Below are positions 8,590 through 16,272 of a stretch of DNA of 45,901 nt, piece by piece. The notes beneath the pieces were generated by a model. It was not told where the DNA came from. It saw only the letters and a list, made by a program, of their open reading frames with translations, and ran no database searches. Each line of letters starts with the position of its first letter. Position 1 is the stretch's first letter. The DNA is taken from positions 1-45,901 of the forward strand of contig JAFUJH010000026.1 of assembly GCA_017473775.1 (NCBI GenBank), in the 5' to 3' direction. The DNA is from Ruminococcus sp. (GTDB lineage Bacteria > Bacillota > Clostridia > Oscillospirales > Acutalibacteraceae). A program made the translations under genes and the position numbers.

Positions 8590-10233
8590 TTAATTGGTTG
8601 CCTCCGGGCCTGCACTAACAACAAGGTATACAGGGACATCAAGGGATAACATATCCCCTGCTCTATGGTCCTTGTAGCCTATAACCTTGCCCTGCTGGAT
8701 TTTATCGCTGTATTCAACGGAAGTATCCTGATATACAACATAGCCTAATTCGGTAAGTTTGGAAACAGCAGATGCAAGGGACATATCCTCAACATTAGGC
8801 AGAGTTGCTGCCTTGGGACCGCGGCTGACCTTGAAGGTTACAGCAAAGCCGTTATCTGCATCAAGAGGTGTGCCCTCAGGGAAGCTCTGTGACATAATAA
8901 TGCCTGAGTCAAACATATCTGAGTAGCCGTCATCCTCGTTTGTATATGCATCCTTATACACAGTAATGCCCTTAGAAATCAGCTCTGCTCGAACCTGCTC
9001 GTAGTCTTTGCCTACATAATTCTTGAGGGTTTCGCCTGTCCACTCCTCATCCACCACTGTAGGCTGCTGCTCAGGTGCAACAGTTGTCACCTGACCTAAA
9101 TCAGGAGTCTCAGTTGTGATATTCTTATCAATAATCATAATGCCTATCCAGAGGAAAACAAGAGAAGCAACAACAGTAACGATAACACCCACAGATATGG
9201 GAGACATACCGAAGTTCTTTTTCTTAGGCTTTTCTGTCTTAGCCATACTGGCAGTACGGCTTATCTCCTCCTGAATAGCCTTAACAGTAGGCGCAACAGA
9301 CAACTGAGAGCGTAAATCACCGAAGTCAATAATGCGTTCCTCACGCTTAACCTGCAGACCGTTTGCAAGAGCTGATACTACATGAGGAGGCAGACGCTTA
9401 ACGGTGCTTGTGCTCATAAGCAAAGCTCCGTCAGAGATTCTCTCCTTAGCACTAGCAGGCAGTGAGCCTGTGAGCGCATAGAACAGTGTAGCTGTAAAGC
9501 CGTAGATATCGGTAATATTATCTATAGGGAAGTTATTTTCATACTGCTCAGGAGCCGCACAGCCTGTGAAAAGCTGTGATTTAAGAGCTGTACCCCTTCT
9601 GCGTTCGTTGATTGTAGCAAAGCCTAAGAGCAGAGCTTTGCCTGAGGTAGTTATATACAGATTAGATGGAGAAATTGCATAATGTCCGTAGCCGTGCTTA
9701 TGCAGTGCCTCCAACAAAGAAATAACAGGCATAAAGAGAGGACGGGCTACCTCCCACTCAAGATGGCCGTTATTGCGATTGACATATTCCTCAAAAGAAA
9801 TAAGCTCCTCGTATTCTTCAACAACATAGCAGGTATTGTTAGCTCGGAAGATATCAGTGATAACATTCATCGCTGACATATCCCTAAGGGTAGAAAGGAA
9901 GCTGAAGAATTGTTCAAACTCAGACATAAGTCTGGTGTACATCTCCTGCTTGGAGGAATCCACAGAAACCTTCACTGAGCCTTCCACACGATAGTAATAA
10001 CCTGCAGGCAGGAACTCACGGATAAGAACAGTCTGTGAGGTTTGCCTGTCAAAGCCGATATACAGAGTGCTTTCTCCGTTATTCTCTATATTCCTGCCAA
10101 CAACATAGCGTTTATCAAGAACAGCTCCATAAGGAAGAAAAGGTGCGGACTGTGTACGGGAATTATCAAAACCGCAGTCAGGGCAGATAACCTCAGAGCC
10201 AATCTCGTGCATACAGCCTATACATAGTGACAT
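8590..10233 (-). CDS. Zinc-ribbon pseudokinase with transmembrane segment and PASTA domains
   Basis: This 547-residue protein has, in order: a CxxC...CxxC zinc ribbon (C4, C7, C17, C20), a protein-kinase fold (about 41-310), one membrane span (about 345-370) and two PASTA domains outside the cell (about 400-545). The kinase fold is recognisable (I-S-P-S-N-L-Y-I, A-A-P-E-Q-Y, D-I-Y-G-F). The catalytic residues are lost: the HRD motif reads H-Y-A (184-186), DFG reads G-F-A (204-206), the lysine of beta-3 is R72 and the glycine loop is degenerate. It is therefore probably a pseudokinase, perhaps a cell-wall sensor or partner of PrkC. It has its own promoter. The start is ATG behind AGGAG. Confidence 0.87.
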   Translation of the reverse strand: MSLCIGCMHEIGSEVICPDCGFDNSRTQSAPFLPYGAVLDKRYVVGRNIENNGESTLYIGFDRQTSQTVLIREFLPAGYYYRVEGSVKVSVDSSKQEMYTRLMSEFEQFFSFLSTLRDMSAMNVITDIFRANNTCYVVEEYEELISFEEYVNRNNGHLEWEVARPLFMPVISLLEALHKHGYGHYAISPSNLYITTSGKALLLGFATINERRRGTALKSQLFTGCAAPEQYENNFPIDNITDIYGFTATLFYALTGSLPASAKERISDGALLMSTSTVKRLPPHVVSALANGLQVKREERIIDFGDLRSQLSVAPTVKAIQEEISRTASMAKTEKPKKKNFGMSPISVGVIVTVVASLVFLWIGIMIIDKNITTETPDLGQVTTVAPEQQPTVVDEEWTGETLKNYVGKDYEQVRAELISKGITVYKDAYTNEDDGYSDMFDSGIIMSQSFPEGTPLDADNGFAVTFKVSRGPKAATLPNVEDMSLASAVSKLTELGYVVYQDTSVEYSDKIQQGKVIGYKDHRAGDMLSLDVPVYLVVSAGPEATN

Positions 10234-10285
10234 ATTATCATCTCCTGTTGGTATGCATAGTTACACATATAATTATAGTAATTAT

Positions 10286-10315
10286 ATTATACCACGGTAT
10301 TTTTATAAAAAGCAA
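10286..10315 (-). promoter_or_regulatory. Promoter of the pseudokinase gene
   Basis: TTGCTT and TATAAT are separated by 18 bases on the minus strand. The -10 box lies about 50 bases before the start codon. Confidence 0.6.
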
Positions 10316-10375
10316 GAATCTTCCCTGTTACACAGTTTACAGTTTTGTTATAGTATTTGCTGTGTTTTAAAATAA

Positions 10376-10402
10376 AAACACCCTGTCCTAAGACAAGGTG
10401 TT
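10376..10402 (-). terminator. Hairpin with minus-strand U-tract (orphan terminator)
   Basis: AACACCTTGTC and GACAGGGTGTT (minus strand) form a stem around TTAG, followed by TTTTATTTT. No gene ends just before it. The nearest upstream unit is the AGTGATATT array, and then the tRNA gene, which already has its own terminator. It may end a short non-coding transcript or shield the pseudokinase promoter. Confidence 0.6.
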
Positions 10403-10648
10403 ATGCGGGCTATAGGTTACAAATAAGATATTTTCTCAATTTTGCGTATGAAATCTCACATATTTTTAACTTATAGTGATATTCCGATTTCGTCAGAGTG
10501 ATATATTCTCTTCAAGAAAGTGATATTGAAACCTGAGGTTTCAGTGATATTATATTCGACTCCCAAACTGGACGAAGCCCAATATCACTTGCACAGCAAA
10601 TATAACTGTCATAGCCAATACAACTCGCCATAAAGCGATTATAACTGA
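10403..10648. other. Non-coding stretch between the orphan terminator and the tRNA-Ala terminator
   Basis: No credible gene is present. The open frames seen here run into the tRNA and lack ribosome sites. Its main content is the inverted AGTGATATT array (10475-10646); 10403-10474 is A+T-rich and otherwise unremarkable. Confidence 0.7.
10475..10646. repeat. Inverted array of AGTGATATT / AATATCACT units
   Basis: Four AGTGATATT-type units start at 10475, 10497 (final base changed), 10519 and 10543, spaced 22-24 bases. After a central stem (TTCG...CGAA, about 10554-10577) come an exact inverted unit AATATCACT at 10581 and three degenerate ones at 10599 (AATATAACT), 10617 (AATACAACT) and 10638 (ATTATAACT), spaced 18-21 bases. 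Some spacers form small hairpins of their own, the best being GAAACC-TGA-GGTTTC (10528-10542). The whole block is roughly symmetrical and could fold as one long stem or as a row of short hairpins. It abuts the tRNA-Ala terminator. Function unknown. Confidence 0.75.
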
Positions 10649-10682
10649 AAAACGACAGATTCCTGTCAGAATCTGTCGTTTT
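10649..10682 (-). terminator. Intrinsic terminator of tRNA-Ala
   Basis: A perfect 14-bp stem (10649-10662 with 10669-10682) around a six-base loop ends in TTTTTCAG on the minus strand. It begins one base after the CCA end of the tRNA. Confidence 0.9.
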
Positions 10683-10683
10683 C

Positions 10684-10759
10684 TGGTGGAGACGATGGGG
10701 ATCGAACCCACGACCTCTTGAATGCCATTCAAGCACTCTCCCAGCTGAGCTACGCCCCC
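10684..10759 (-). tRNA. tRNA-Ala (anticodon GGC)
   Basis: A 76-base cloverleaf with encoded CCA. The acceptor arm GGGGGCG pairs with CGTCTCC, giving the G3-U70 wobble that marks alanine tRNAs. The D arm begins TAGCTCAGCTGGGAGAG. The anticodon arm is CTTGA-ATGGCAT-TCAAG with anticodon GGC, reading GCC and GCU codons. The T arm is GTGGG-TTCGATC-CCCAT. It has its own promoter and terminator and is not part of the operon upstream. Confidence 0.97.
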
Positions 10760-10772
10760 ACGAACGATTAGT

Positions 10773-10801
10773 ATATTACCATAAGTTGCAGAAAAAAGCA
10801 A
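10773..10801 (-). promoter_or_regulatory. Promoter of tRNA-Ala
   Basis: TTGCTT and TAATAT are separated by 17 bases on the minus strand. The -10 box ends 13 bases before the mature tRNA 5' end. Confidence 0.65.
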
Positions 10802-10847
10802 TAGTTTTTACACATAAATTTCTTAGCAAAAATCAGATTACAAACAA

Positions 10848-10879
10848 AAAGACGGGCATTACGAAAAATGTCCGTCTTT
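10848..10879 (-). terminator. Terminator of the yicC-to-HprK-like operon
   Basis: AAAGACGGACATT pairs with AATGCCCGTCTTT on the minus strand, followed by TTGTTTG. It stands five bases past the stop of the HprK-like gene and closes the 14-gene operon. Confidence 0.8.
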
Positions 10880-10883
10880 GATA

Positions 10884-11585
10884 TTACTGTGATTTCATTG
10901 TGTTGTAAGAAAGCTCTACAGCTTCCTTACTGATATTACAACTGAATTTATAAACAGGCACCTTAGATAATACCTCATCAAACATACTGAAAAGTGCTGA
11001 CATCTTCTCTATGCTGTCAGGACGAAGGGTCTGCTCCATAAGTACGGGCATAGCCTCTGCCGCTGAAACTTGTCTGATAGAATTATCAGGACTCTGAGAT
11101 AAAATGCTGATACCACGCAGTGGAACTCTCACATTGGAATTTATGTCAAATTTGCCTGAGAATGGTGTGCCACAGATGTAAGGCACTCCATCAAATATCC
11201 TCACAGCAGGCTTATCGTCATTGACAGATATGACTTTATCTCCAAAAAATTTACGCCACAATCCTGCATGGGTTGACTTACCTGCACCGCAAGGGCCTGT
11301 AAAAACAAATCCCTGTCCGTCTACAGCCATTGCCGCACTATGCAGAAAAAACGCTCCTCTGAGGATAACTTCGTTATAAAATTTGATACCTGCAACCACA
11401 TACTCTGCAAGGTCTGCATCCATAGGATACTTAGCTATATGTGCGTTGATATCCTCGTCGGTAATCTCAAGGGAAAAATCAGGAGCTGCACTTTGGTCCT
11501 CTGCCAGATATTTCAGAGAACGGTCTCTGAGCCTTGAATATCGAGGCTCGTATTCAACAAAAAAATCGCATATTGAATAAATCAC
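10884..11585 (-). CDS. HPr kinase/phosphorylase-like P-loop protein
   Basis: The 233-residue protein resembles the C-terminal ATPase domain of HprK. The P-loop G-P-C-G-A-G-K-S-T lies at residues 97-105, preceded by L-H-S-A-A and followed by V-N-D-D-K-P-A and G-T-P-F-S-G-K, all typical of the HprK/PEPCK-like fold. It lacks the N-terminal domain of true HprK, so it is unlikely to be the HPr kinase itself. Relatives of this kind are seen as lone kinases or in peptide-modification clusters, but no precursor peptide is visible here. The start is GTG behind AAGGAG, 18 bases after rsgA. Its substrate is unknown. Confidence 0.8.
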   Translation of the reverse strand: MIYSICDFFVEYEPRYSRLRDRSLKYLAEDQSAAPDFSLEITDEDINAHIAKYPMDADLAEYVVAGIKFYNEVILRGAFFLHSAAMAVDGQGFVFTGPCGAGKSTHAGLWRKFFGDKVISVNDDKPAVRIFDGVPYICGTPFSGKFDINSNVRVPLRGISILSQSPDNSIRQVSAAEAMPVLMEQTLRPDSIEKMSALFSMFDEVLSKVPVYKFSCNISKEAVELSYNTMKSQ

Positions 11586-11603
11586 TGCTATTCTCCTTAT
11601 CTG

Positions 11604-12503
11604 TCAGTTATTCTTCAGCTCCCAAGGCTTGATATCCTTGATTTCTGTGTACATATCAACATAACTTTTATGTCTTGACTTAGGAATCAATCCGTTATCA
11701 ACTGCCTCGATTACTGCACAGCCCTTCTCACAGGTATGCATACAGGAGGAGAATTTACATTCACCGATGTAATCCTCAAACTCAGGGAAGCAGTGCATAA
11801 GCTGTTCCTTCTCAACCAGATGATATCGCTCAAGGTCAACTGTAGAGAAACCCGGTGTATCTGCGATATAGCCTGAAGCGGTTTTGAACAATTCTACAGT
11901 TCGTGTTGTGTGTCTGCCTCGTCCGAGTTTCTGGCTTATCTCCCCCGTTTTAAGCTCAAGCTCCGGGTAGAGATTGTTAATAAGTGTAGACTTGCCAACA
12001 CCGCTGTTGCCGATAAACGCCACAAGCTTACCTGATAGAGCGTTGCGAATATTCTCAACGCTTGCGGTGTCACCGTCACAATAGGTAAAGGTGGGAAAAC
12101 CTGCCTTTTCATATACAGTGACAAGCTCATCACAGGATGACAAATCTGTTTTTGAAAAAACAATGTACGGCATTGTGCCCATATCAACAGCCGCCGCTGT
12201 CAGCTTATCAATAACAAGAGTATTGGGCACAGGCTCTACTGTTGATATCACTATAACAAGTGCATCAAGGTTAGCAAGCGGCGGACGAACAAGAAAGTTT
12301 TTCCGCCCAAGTATTCCCTCTACGCTGTGGTAGCCGTCGGACTTAACCGCGACGCGGACTCTGTCACCCACAACAGGAGACTCGCCTCTGTTTCGGAATT
12401 TACCTCTTGCTTTGCACTCAAGAATATCTGAATCGCAATCAACATAGTAAAATCCACCCGTCAGACGAACGATGACGCCTTCCTTAATAACCTCAGCACT
12501 CAT
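11604..12503 (-). CDS. rsgA: Ribosome small-subunit-dependent GTPase A
   Basis: RsgA (YloQ) is a circularly permuted GTPase that checks late 30S subunit maturation. Its 299 residues show an N-terminal OB-fold, G4-like S-K-T-D (near 117), the P-loop G-N-S-G-V-G-K-S-T (near 165), D-T-P-G-F (near 216) and a C-terminal zinc knuckle C-x-F-S-S-C-M-H-x-x-E-x-x-C. Its ATG overlaps the prkC stop in TGATG, so translation is coupled. The prpC-prkC-rsgA order is widespread in Firmicutes. Confidence 0.97.
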   Translation of the reverse strand: MSAEVIKEGVIVRLTGGFYYVDCDSDILECKARGKFRNRGESPVVGDRVRVAVKSDGYHSVEGILGRKNFLVRPPLANLDALVIVISTVEPVPNTLVIDKLTAAAVDMGTMPYIVFSKTDLSSCDELVTVYEKAGFPTFTYCDGDTASVENIRNALSGKLVAFIGNSGVGKSTLINNLYPELELKTGEISQKLGRGRHTTRTVELFKTASGYIADTPGFSTVDLERYHLVEKEQLMHCFPEFEDYIGECKFSSCMHTCEKGCAVIEAVDNGLIPKSRHKSYVDMYTEIKDIKPWELKNN

Positions 12504-14485
12504 CAGTCTTCACCCTGAGGAGCTGTGGTTGTCACCTGAGTCTGCACCTGACCTACATCAACATAATCGTTTTCTGTTATAGTTTCGTATTTTTTAGCTG
12601 TAAAATCCACTCTATACTCACGATAGAGCTGGTCATCCAGAAGCACCTGGACAGTAGTGGTATCTCTGCCTGTAACACTGAAGTTATAAGATGCTGTACC
12701 TCCGTAAACAGTAACGGTACGGCTTGTATCAGGGGTAACAACAGTAAACTGCATTGAATGTGTAACACCCTGAGGCAGATCAACGGAAATAGTAACAGAG
12801 TTTTCAGGTGAAAGTGCACTTACATAAATTGTAACCGCAGAGCCTGAGTCAAGCTCACCGCCAAGAGGTGACTGAGTTACAACAAGATCCTTTGCCTTGT
12901 CGCTCTCAACAGATTCTATAACAACATCAAAGCCAAGACTCTCTATCTTTGAGATAGCGTCAGCCTTGGTATAACCGATTACATTTGGAACGCTGACCTT
13001 CTTGGATTCAGTCTCACCGCCTGCAACATAAAGATATACAGTCTCATTGAGTGAGATTACAGAGCCCTGCTGAGGATAAGAGCGAACAACAGAGCCCGAC
13101 TGAGCATTATCGTCTGAAATCTCGATAACCTCCACTCTGTAGAAGCCACTTTTGTTCAATGCAGCTATGGCTGCACTTTCGTTAAGCCCATAAATAGCAG
13201 GTACTGATTGGTCGCTCTGAGCACTGTTGACAGTAAGAGTAATTGTACCTGTTGCTTTAATCTTCTTTGAGCCTGCAGTAGGCTTCTGGTCAAGAATAAT
13301 ACCAAGCTCCTGCTCGTCACTGTAAACATACTCGTATTCAAACTTAAACTGATAATCTGTGTTCTCGTTTAGCTGTTGAATTGTCATTCCCACAAAATCA
13401 GGTACTTCAACATCAGGAGCTTCTGTAGTCTGGCTTGAACGGAAAGCTCCCAGAGGAATACATACAACCAAAGCTATACAAAATGCAATGAGGATGCCGA
13501 CGATGATGGGTACTGTAAGGCTGTGTCTGACTTTTTCCTCGTCCTTAGCCCTGCTGTTCTGTGCAAACTCCTCAGCTCTGTGACTCTTGCCACGGCTGAC
13601 AGCATCCACATACTTTGTGGGCTGTTTATCGTAAAGATATTTATACTCAAAACGAACGGAAGGATTCATACGGAAACGCTCGATATCATCAAGCATATCC
13701 TGTGCAGACTGGTATCTGTCTCCCGGCTGCTTCTGCATAGCCTTCAGTGTAATCTCCTCAATTCCCTCAGGGATAGTAGGATTAAGAGTACGGGGAGTAT
13801 CAGGTACCACCTGCAGATGCATCAATGCAACTGATACTGCATTGTCACCATCAAAGGGAAGCTTACCTGTGAGCATCTCGTACATCATAACACCGATAGA
13901 ATAAATGTCGGTCTTACCGTCGGTGATGTCACCCTTTGCCTGCTCGGGAGCAATATAGTGAACAGAGCCGATAGCCTGCTCGGTCATAGTGCGGGTAGAA
14001 TTGGAGAATCTGGCAATACCAAAGTCTGTAACTTTGATAGTACCGTCAGACAGAAGCATCATATTCTGAGGCTTTATATCACGATGAACTACACCTTTGC
14101 TATGTGCATGAGACAAAGCCTTGAGAATCTGTGTCACAAGGTGAACTGTCTCCTTCCATGTGAGAACCTTCTGCTGATTGATGTACTCCTTGAGAGTGAT
14201 ACCATCAATATACTCCATTACAATGTACTGTATCATATCACCGAAGCTTACATCGTATACCTTGACGATATTGGGATGAGACAGCACAGCAATAGCCTTG
14301 GATTCGTTTTTGAATCTGCGGATAAACTCCTCGTTGTTAAGGTATTCATCCTTCAGAATTTTTATAGCAACCTCACGGTCGTCGATTGTGTCATAGCAGC
14401 GGTATACATTAGCCATACCGCCAATACCTATAAGTTCACGGATTTCGTATCTTCCGTCAAGCTTTTTACCTACATATTTATCCAT
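12503..14485 (-). CDS. prkC: PASTA-domain Ser/Thr protein kinase PrkC (Stk1 family)
   Basis: This 660-residue membrane kinase responds to muropeptides and lipid II and controls growth, the cell wall and spore germination in relatives. The kinase domain (11-270) is intact: G-I-G-G-M-A loop, K42, H-R-D-I-K-P-Q-N with D136, and D-F-G with D154. A membrane span (about 324-347) leads to three PASTA domains (about 358-422, 425-490, 495-560) and a beta-rich tail. I chose the ATG at 14485 over the GTG at 14494 because AGGAGG sits eight bases before the ATG and overlaps the GTG. It lies just downstream of its phosphatase gene. Confidence 0.97.
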   Translation of the reverse strand: MDKYVGKKLDGRYEIRELIGIGGMANVYRCYDTIDDREVAIKILKDEYLNNEEFIRRFKNESKAIAVLSHPNIVKVYDVSFGDMIQYIVMEYIDGITLKEYINQQKVLTWKETVHLVTQILKALSHAHSKGVVHRDIKPQNMMLLSDGTIKVTDFGIARFSNSTRTMTEQAIGSVHYIAPEQAKGDITDGKTDIYSIGVMMYEMLTGKLPFDGDNAVSVALMHLQVVPDTPRTLNPTIPEGIEEITLKAMQKQPGDRYQSAQDMLDDIERFRMNPSVRFEYKYLYDKQPTKYVDAVSRGKSHRAEEFAQNSRAKDEEKVRHSLTVPIIVGILIAFCIALVVCIPLGAFRSSQTTEAPDVEVPDFVGMTIQQLNENTDYQFKFEYEYVYSDEQELGIILDQKPTAGSKKIKATGTITLTVNSAQSDQSVPAIYGLNESAAIAALNKSGFYRVEVIEISDDNAQSGSVVRSYPQQGSVISLNETVYLYVAGGETESKKVSVPNVIGYTKADAISKIESLGFDVVIESVESDKAKDLVVTQSPLGGELDSGSAVTIYVSALSPENSVTISVDLPQGVTHSMQFTVVTPDTSRTVTVYGGTASYNFSVTGRDTTTVQVLLDDQLYREYRVDFTAKKYETITENDYVDVGQVQTQVTTTAPQGED

Positions 14486-14498
14486 TGAATCCACCTCC

Positions 14499-15224
14499 TC
14501 AGTAAATCACTGTTACGGTGATATTATCTGTACCGCCGCCTTCTTTAGCCTTGTCAACAAGCTTATTGGTCATATCCTCGCCGCGATTTTCGTGGACAAT
14601 CTTGACGATATCACCTGTGCTGACACAGTTTGTAAGTCCGTCTGTACAGATAAGCAGTACATCACCATAGGTGAAGTTAGCCTCAATATAATCAATATTA
14701 ACCTCGGGTCTGATACCCAAGGCACGGGTAATTATGTTCTTGTTAGGATGATTCATAGCCTCCTCAGGGGTAATCTCTCCCCGTCTGACCATCTCCTGTA
14801 CAATGGAGTGGTCTTCGGTGAGCTGTTTAATCTTACCACCGCGGATAGCATAGGTACGGCTGTCACCAACATGGACAACATGAACTGTTCTATCCTTGAC
14901 GAATACAAACTCACAGGTTGTACCCATACCCTCAAGCTCAGGGTCGGACATTGCCATATCAAAAACCTGAGCATTGGCACGCTGTACTATATCTGTAAGC
15001 AAAGTTGCAAGCTGTTCCTTGGAAAGCTTTTCGTCATAGAGCTGCTGTATCTGTTCGCTGATAACATCCACGGCAACTGCACTGGCGATATTACCGCCAT
15101 TGGCACCGCCCATTCCGTCACATACTACAGCCCATGCACAACAGGGCGAGAAAACTCCGAAGCGACAGTCGTCCTGATTTGAAGTTCTGACTAATCCGAT
15201 ATCACTTTTACTGAAAACTTCCAA
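14499..15224 (-). CDS. prpC: PP2C-type Ser/Thr phosphatase PrpC (Stp1 family)
   Basis: This 241-residue metal-dependent phosphatase reverses PrkC phosphorylation. PP2C motifs are all present: N-Q-D-D (15-18), V-C-D-G-M-G-G (34-40), G-T-T (near 107), H-V-G-D-S-R (near 124), C-T-D-G-L-T (near 193) and G-G-x-D-N-I-T at the C-terminus. The start is TTG, supported by AGGAGGAG eight bases upstream and the lack of any nearby ATG. It follows rlmN by one base and precedes prkC. Confidence 0.97.
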   Translation of the reverse strand: MEVFSKSDIGLVRTSNQDDCRFGVFSPCCAWAVVCDGMGGANGGNIASAVAVDVISEQIQQLYDEKLSKEQLATLLTDIVQRANAQVFDMAMSDPELEGMGTTCEFVFVKDRTVHVVHVGDSRTYAIRGGKIKQLTEDHSIVQEMVRRGEITPEEAMNHPNKNIITRALGIRPEVNIDYIEANFTYGDVLLICTDGLTNCVSTGDIVKIVHENRGEDMTNKLVDKAKEGGGTDNITVTVIY

Positions 15225-15225
15225 G

Positions 15226-16272
15226 TTATACTCCTCCTTTGTTCTTTAGATTTTTACCTCTCAACTGTCCGCAGGAAGCGTTGATATCGCTGCCCAGTGT
15301 ACGGCGGACGGTTGCGTTGATATTATATCCTGAAAGAACGCTTACAAAAGATGTAAGTCGTTTATCTTTGCTTGGGTTATAGCCTGTGCCCTCAACAGGG
15401 TTAACAGGAATGAGGTTAACATGACAGAGAGTCCCCCGTATATGCTGTGCAAGCTGACGGGCACAATCATCACTATCGTTGACACCGCTTATCATTGCAT
15501 ATTCGTATGTAATACGGCGTCCTGTTGTATCTGCGTAATATCTGCAGGCTTTAAAAACTTCTGCCAGAGGATATTTTTTATTAACAGGCATAGTCTTTGA
15601 ACGAATCTCATCGTTTGGTGCGTGCAGAGAAAGTGACAGTGTTATGGGAATATTAAGGTCTGCCAGCTCGTATATCTTCGGAACAAGTCCGCAGGTAGAA
15701 AGTGTGATGTGACGGGCACTGAGGTTAAGACCCTTCTCGTCAGTTGCAAGACGAATAAAACGGACAACATTCTGGAAGTTATCCAGAGGCTCGCCCATAC
15801 CCATCAAAACCACATTGGAAATACGGATTCCAAGGTCTTTCTGTGCTGTATGAATCTGGCTGAGCATCTCTCCTGCTGTCAGGTTGCGTGTGAATCCACC
15901 CTTACCTGTTGCACAGAAAGTACAGCCCATTTTACATCCCACCTGAGTGGAGATGCACATTGAGTATCCGTGGCGGTAATCCATAACCACAGCCTCAACA
16001 TATTCTCCGTCAGGAAAAACAAAAAGATATTTTATTGTATTATCATAACTTGAAACAAGCTTTTTTTCAATATTTGCAACAGAAATGTAACATATTGACT
16101 CAAGGTCAGAAAGAAGCTTTTTAGGTATATTTGTCATTTCTGAAAAGCTTGTCACACATTTCTGATGAAGCCATGAATATATCTGGTCTGCCCGGAATCG
16201 CTGATGTCCTCTTGAGGTTAACAGCTCGGTGAGCTCTGATATATTCAGAGATTTGATATCTGTAAGACTCAT
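15226..16272 (-). CDS. rlmN: Dual-specificity RNA methyltransferase RlmN
   Basis: RlmN is a radical SAM enzyme that methylates C2 of A2503 in 23S rRNA and A37 in some tRNAs. The cluster motif C-K-M-G-C-T-F-C lies near residue 112, with the catalytic cysteine in the C-terminal D-I-N-A-S-C-G-Q-L. G-M-G-E-P-L (near 160) and S-L-H-A-P (near 218) are also typical. Length (348) is normal. It overlaps rsmB by four bases (ATGA). Confidence 0.97.
   Translation of the reverse strand: MSLTDIKSLNISELTELLTSRGHQRFRADQIYSWLHQKCVTSFSEMTNIPKKLLSDLESICYISVANIEKKLVSSYDNTIKYLFVFPDGEYVEAVVMDYRHGYSMCISTQVGCKMGCTFCATGKGGFTRNLTAGEMLSQIHTAQKDLGIRISNVVLMGMGEPLDNFQNVVRFIRLATDEKGLNLSARHITLSTCGLVPKIYELADLNIPITLSLSLHAPNDEIRSKTMPVNKKYPLAEVFKACRYYADTTGRRITYEYAMISGVNDSDDCARQLAQHIRGTLCHVNLIPVNPVEGTGYNPSKDKRLTSFVSVLSGYNINATVRRTLGSDINASCGQLRGKNLKNKGGV

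Noticed and set aside
8590..10233. Active Ser/Thr kinase
   Set aside because: The catalytic Asp of HRD, the DFG Asp and the beta-3 Lys are all replaced.
10475..10646. CRISPR array
   Set aside because: Repeats are only nine bases, half are inverted, spacers are 9-15 bases and form hairpins, and no cas genes are near.
10512..10801. Minus-strand open frames of 74-83 residues over the tRNA
   Set aside because: They run through tRNA-Ala, its terminator and the repeat array; no ribosome site.
10884..11585. True HPr kinase (hprK)
   Set aside because: The N-terminal domain is missing and the protein is only 233 residues; only the P-loop half is similar.
14592..15182. A 196-residue plus-strand frame
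   Set aside because: It is the antisense shadow of prpC, whose PP2C motifs are all present.
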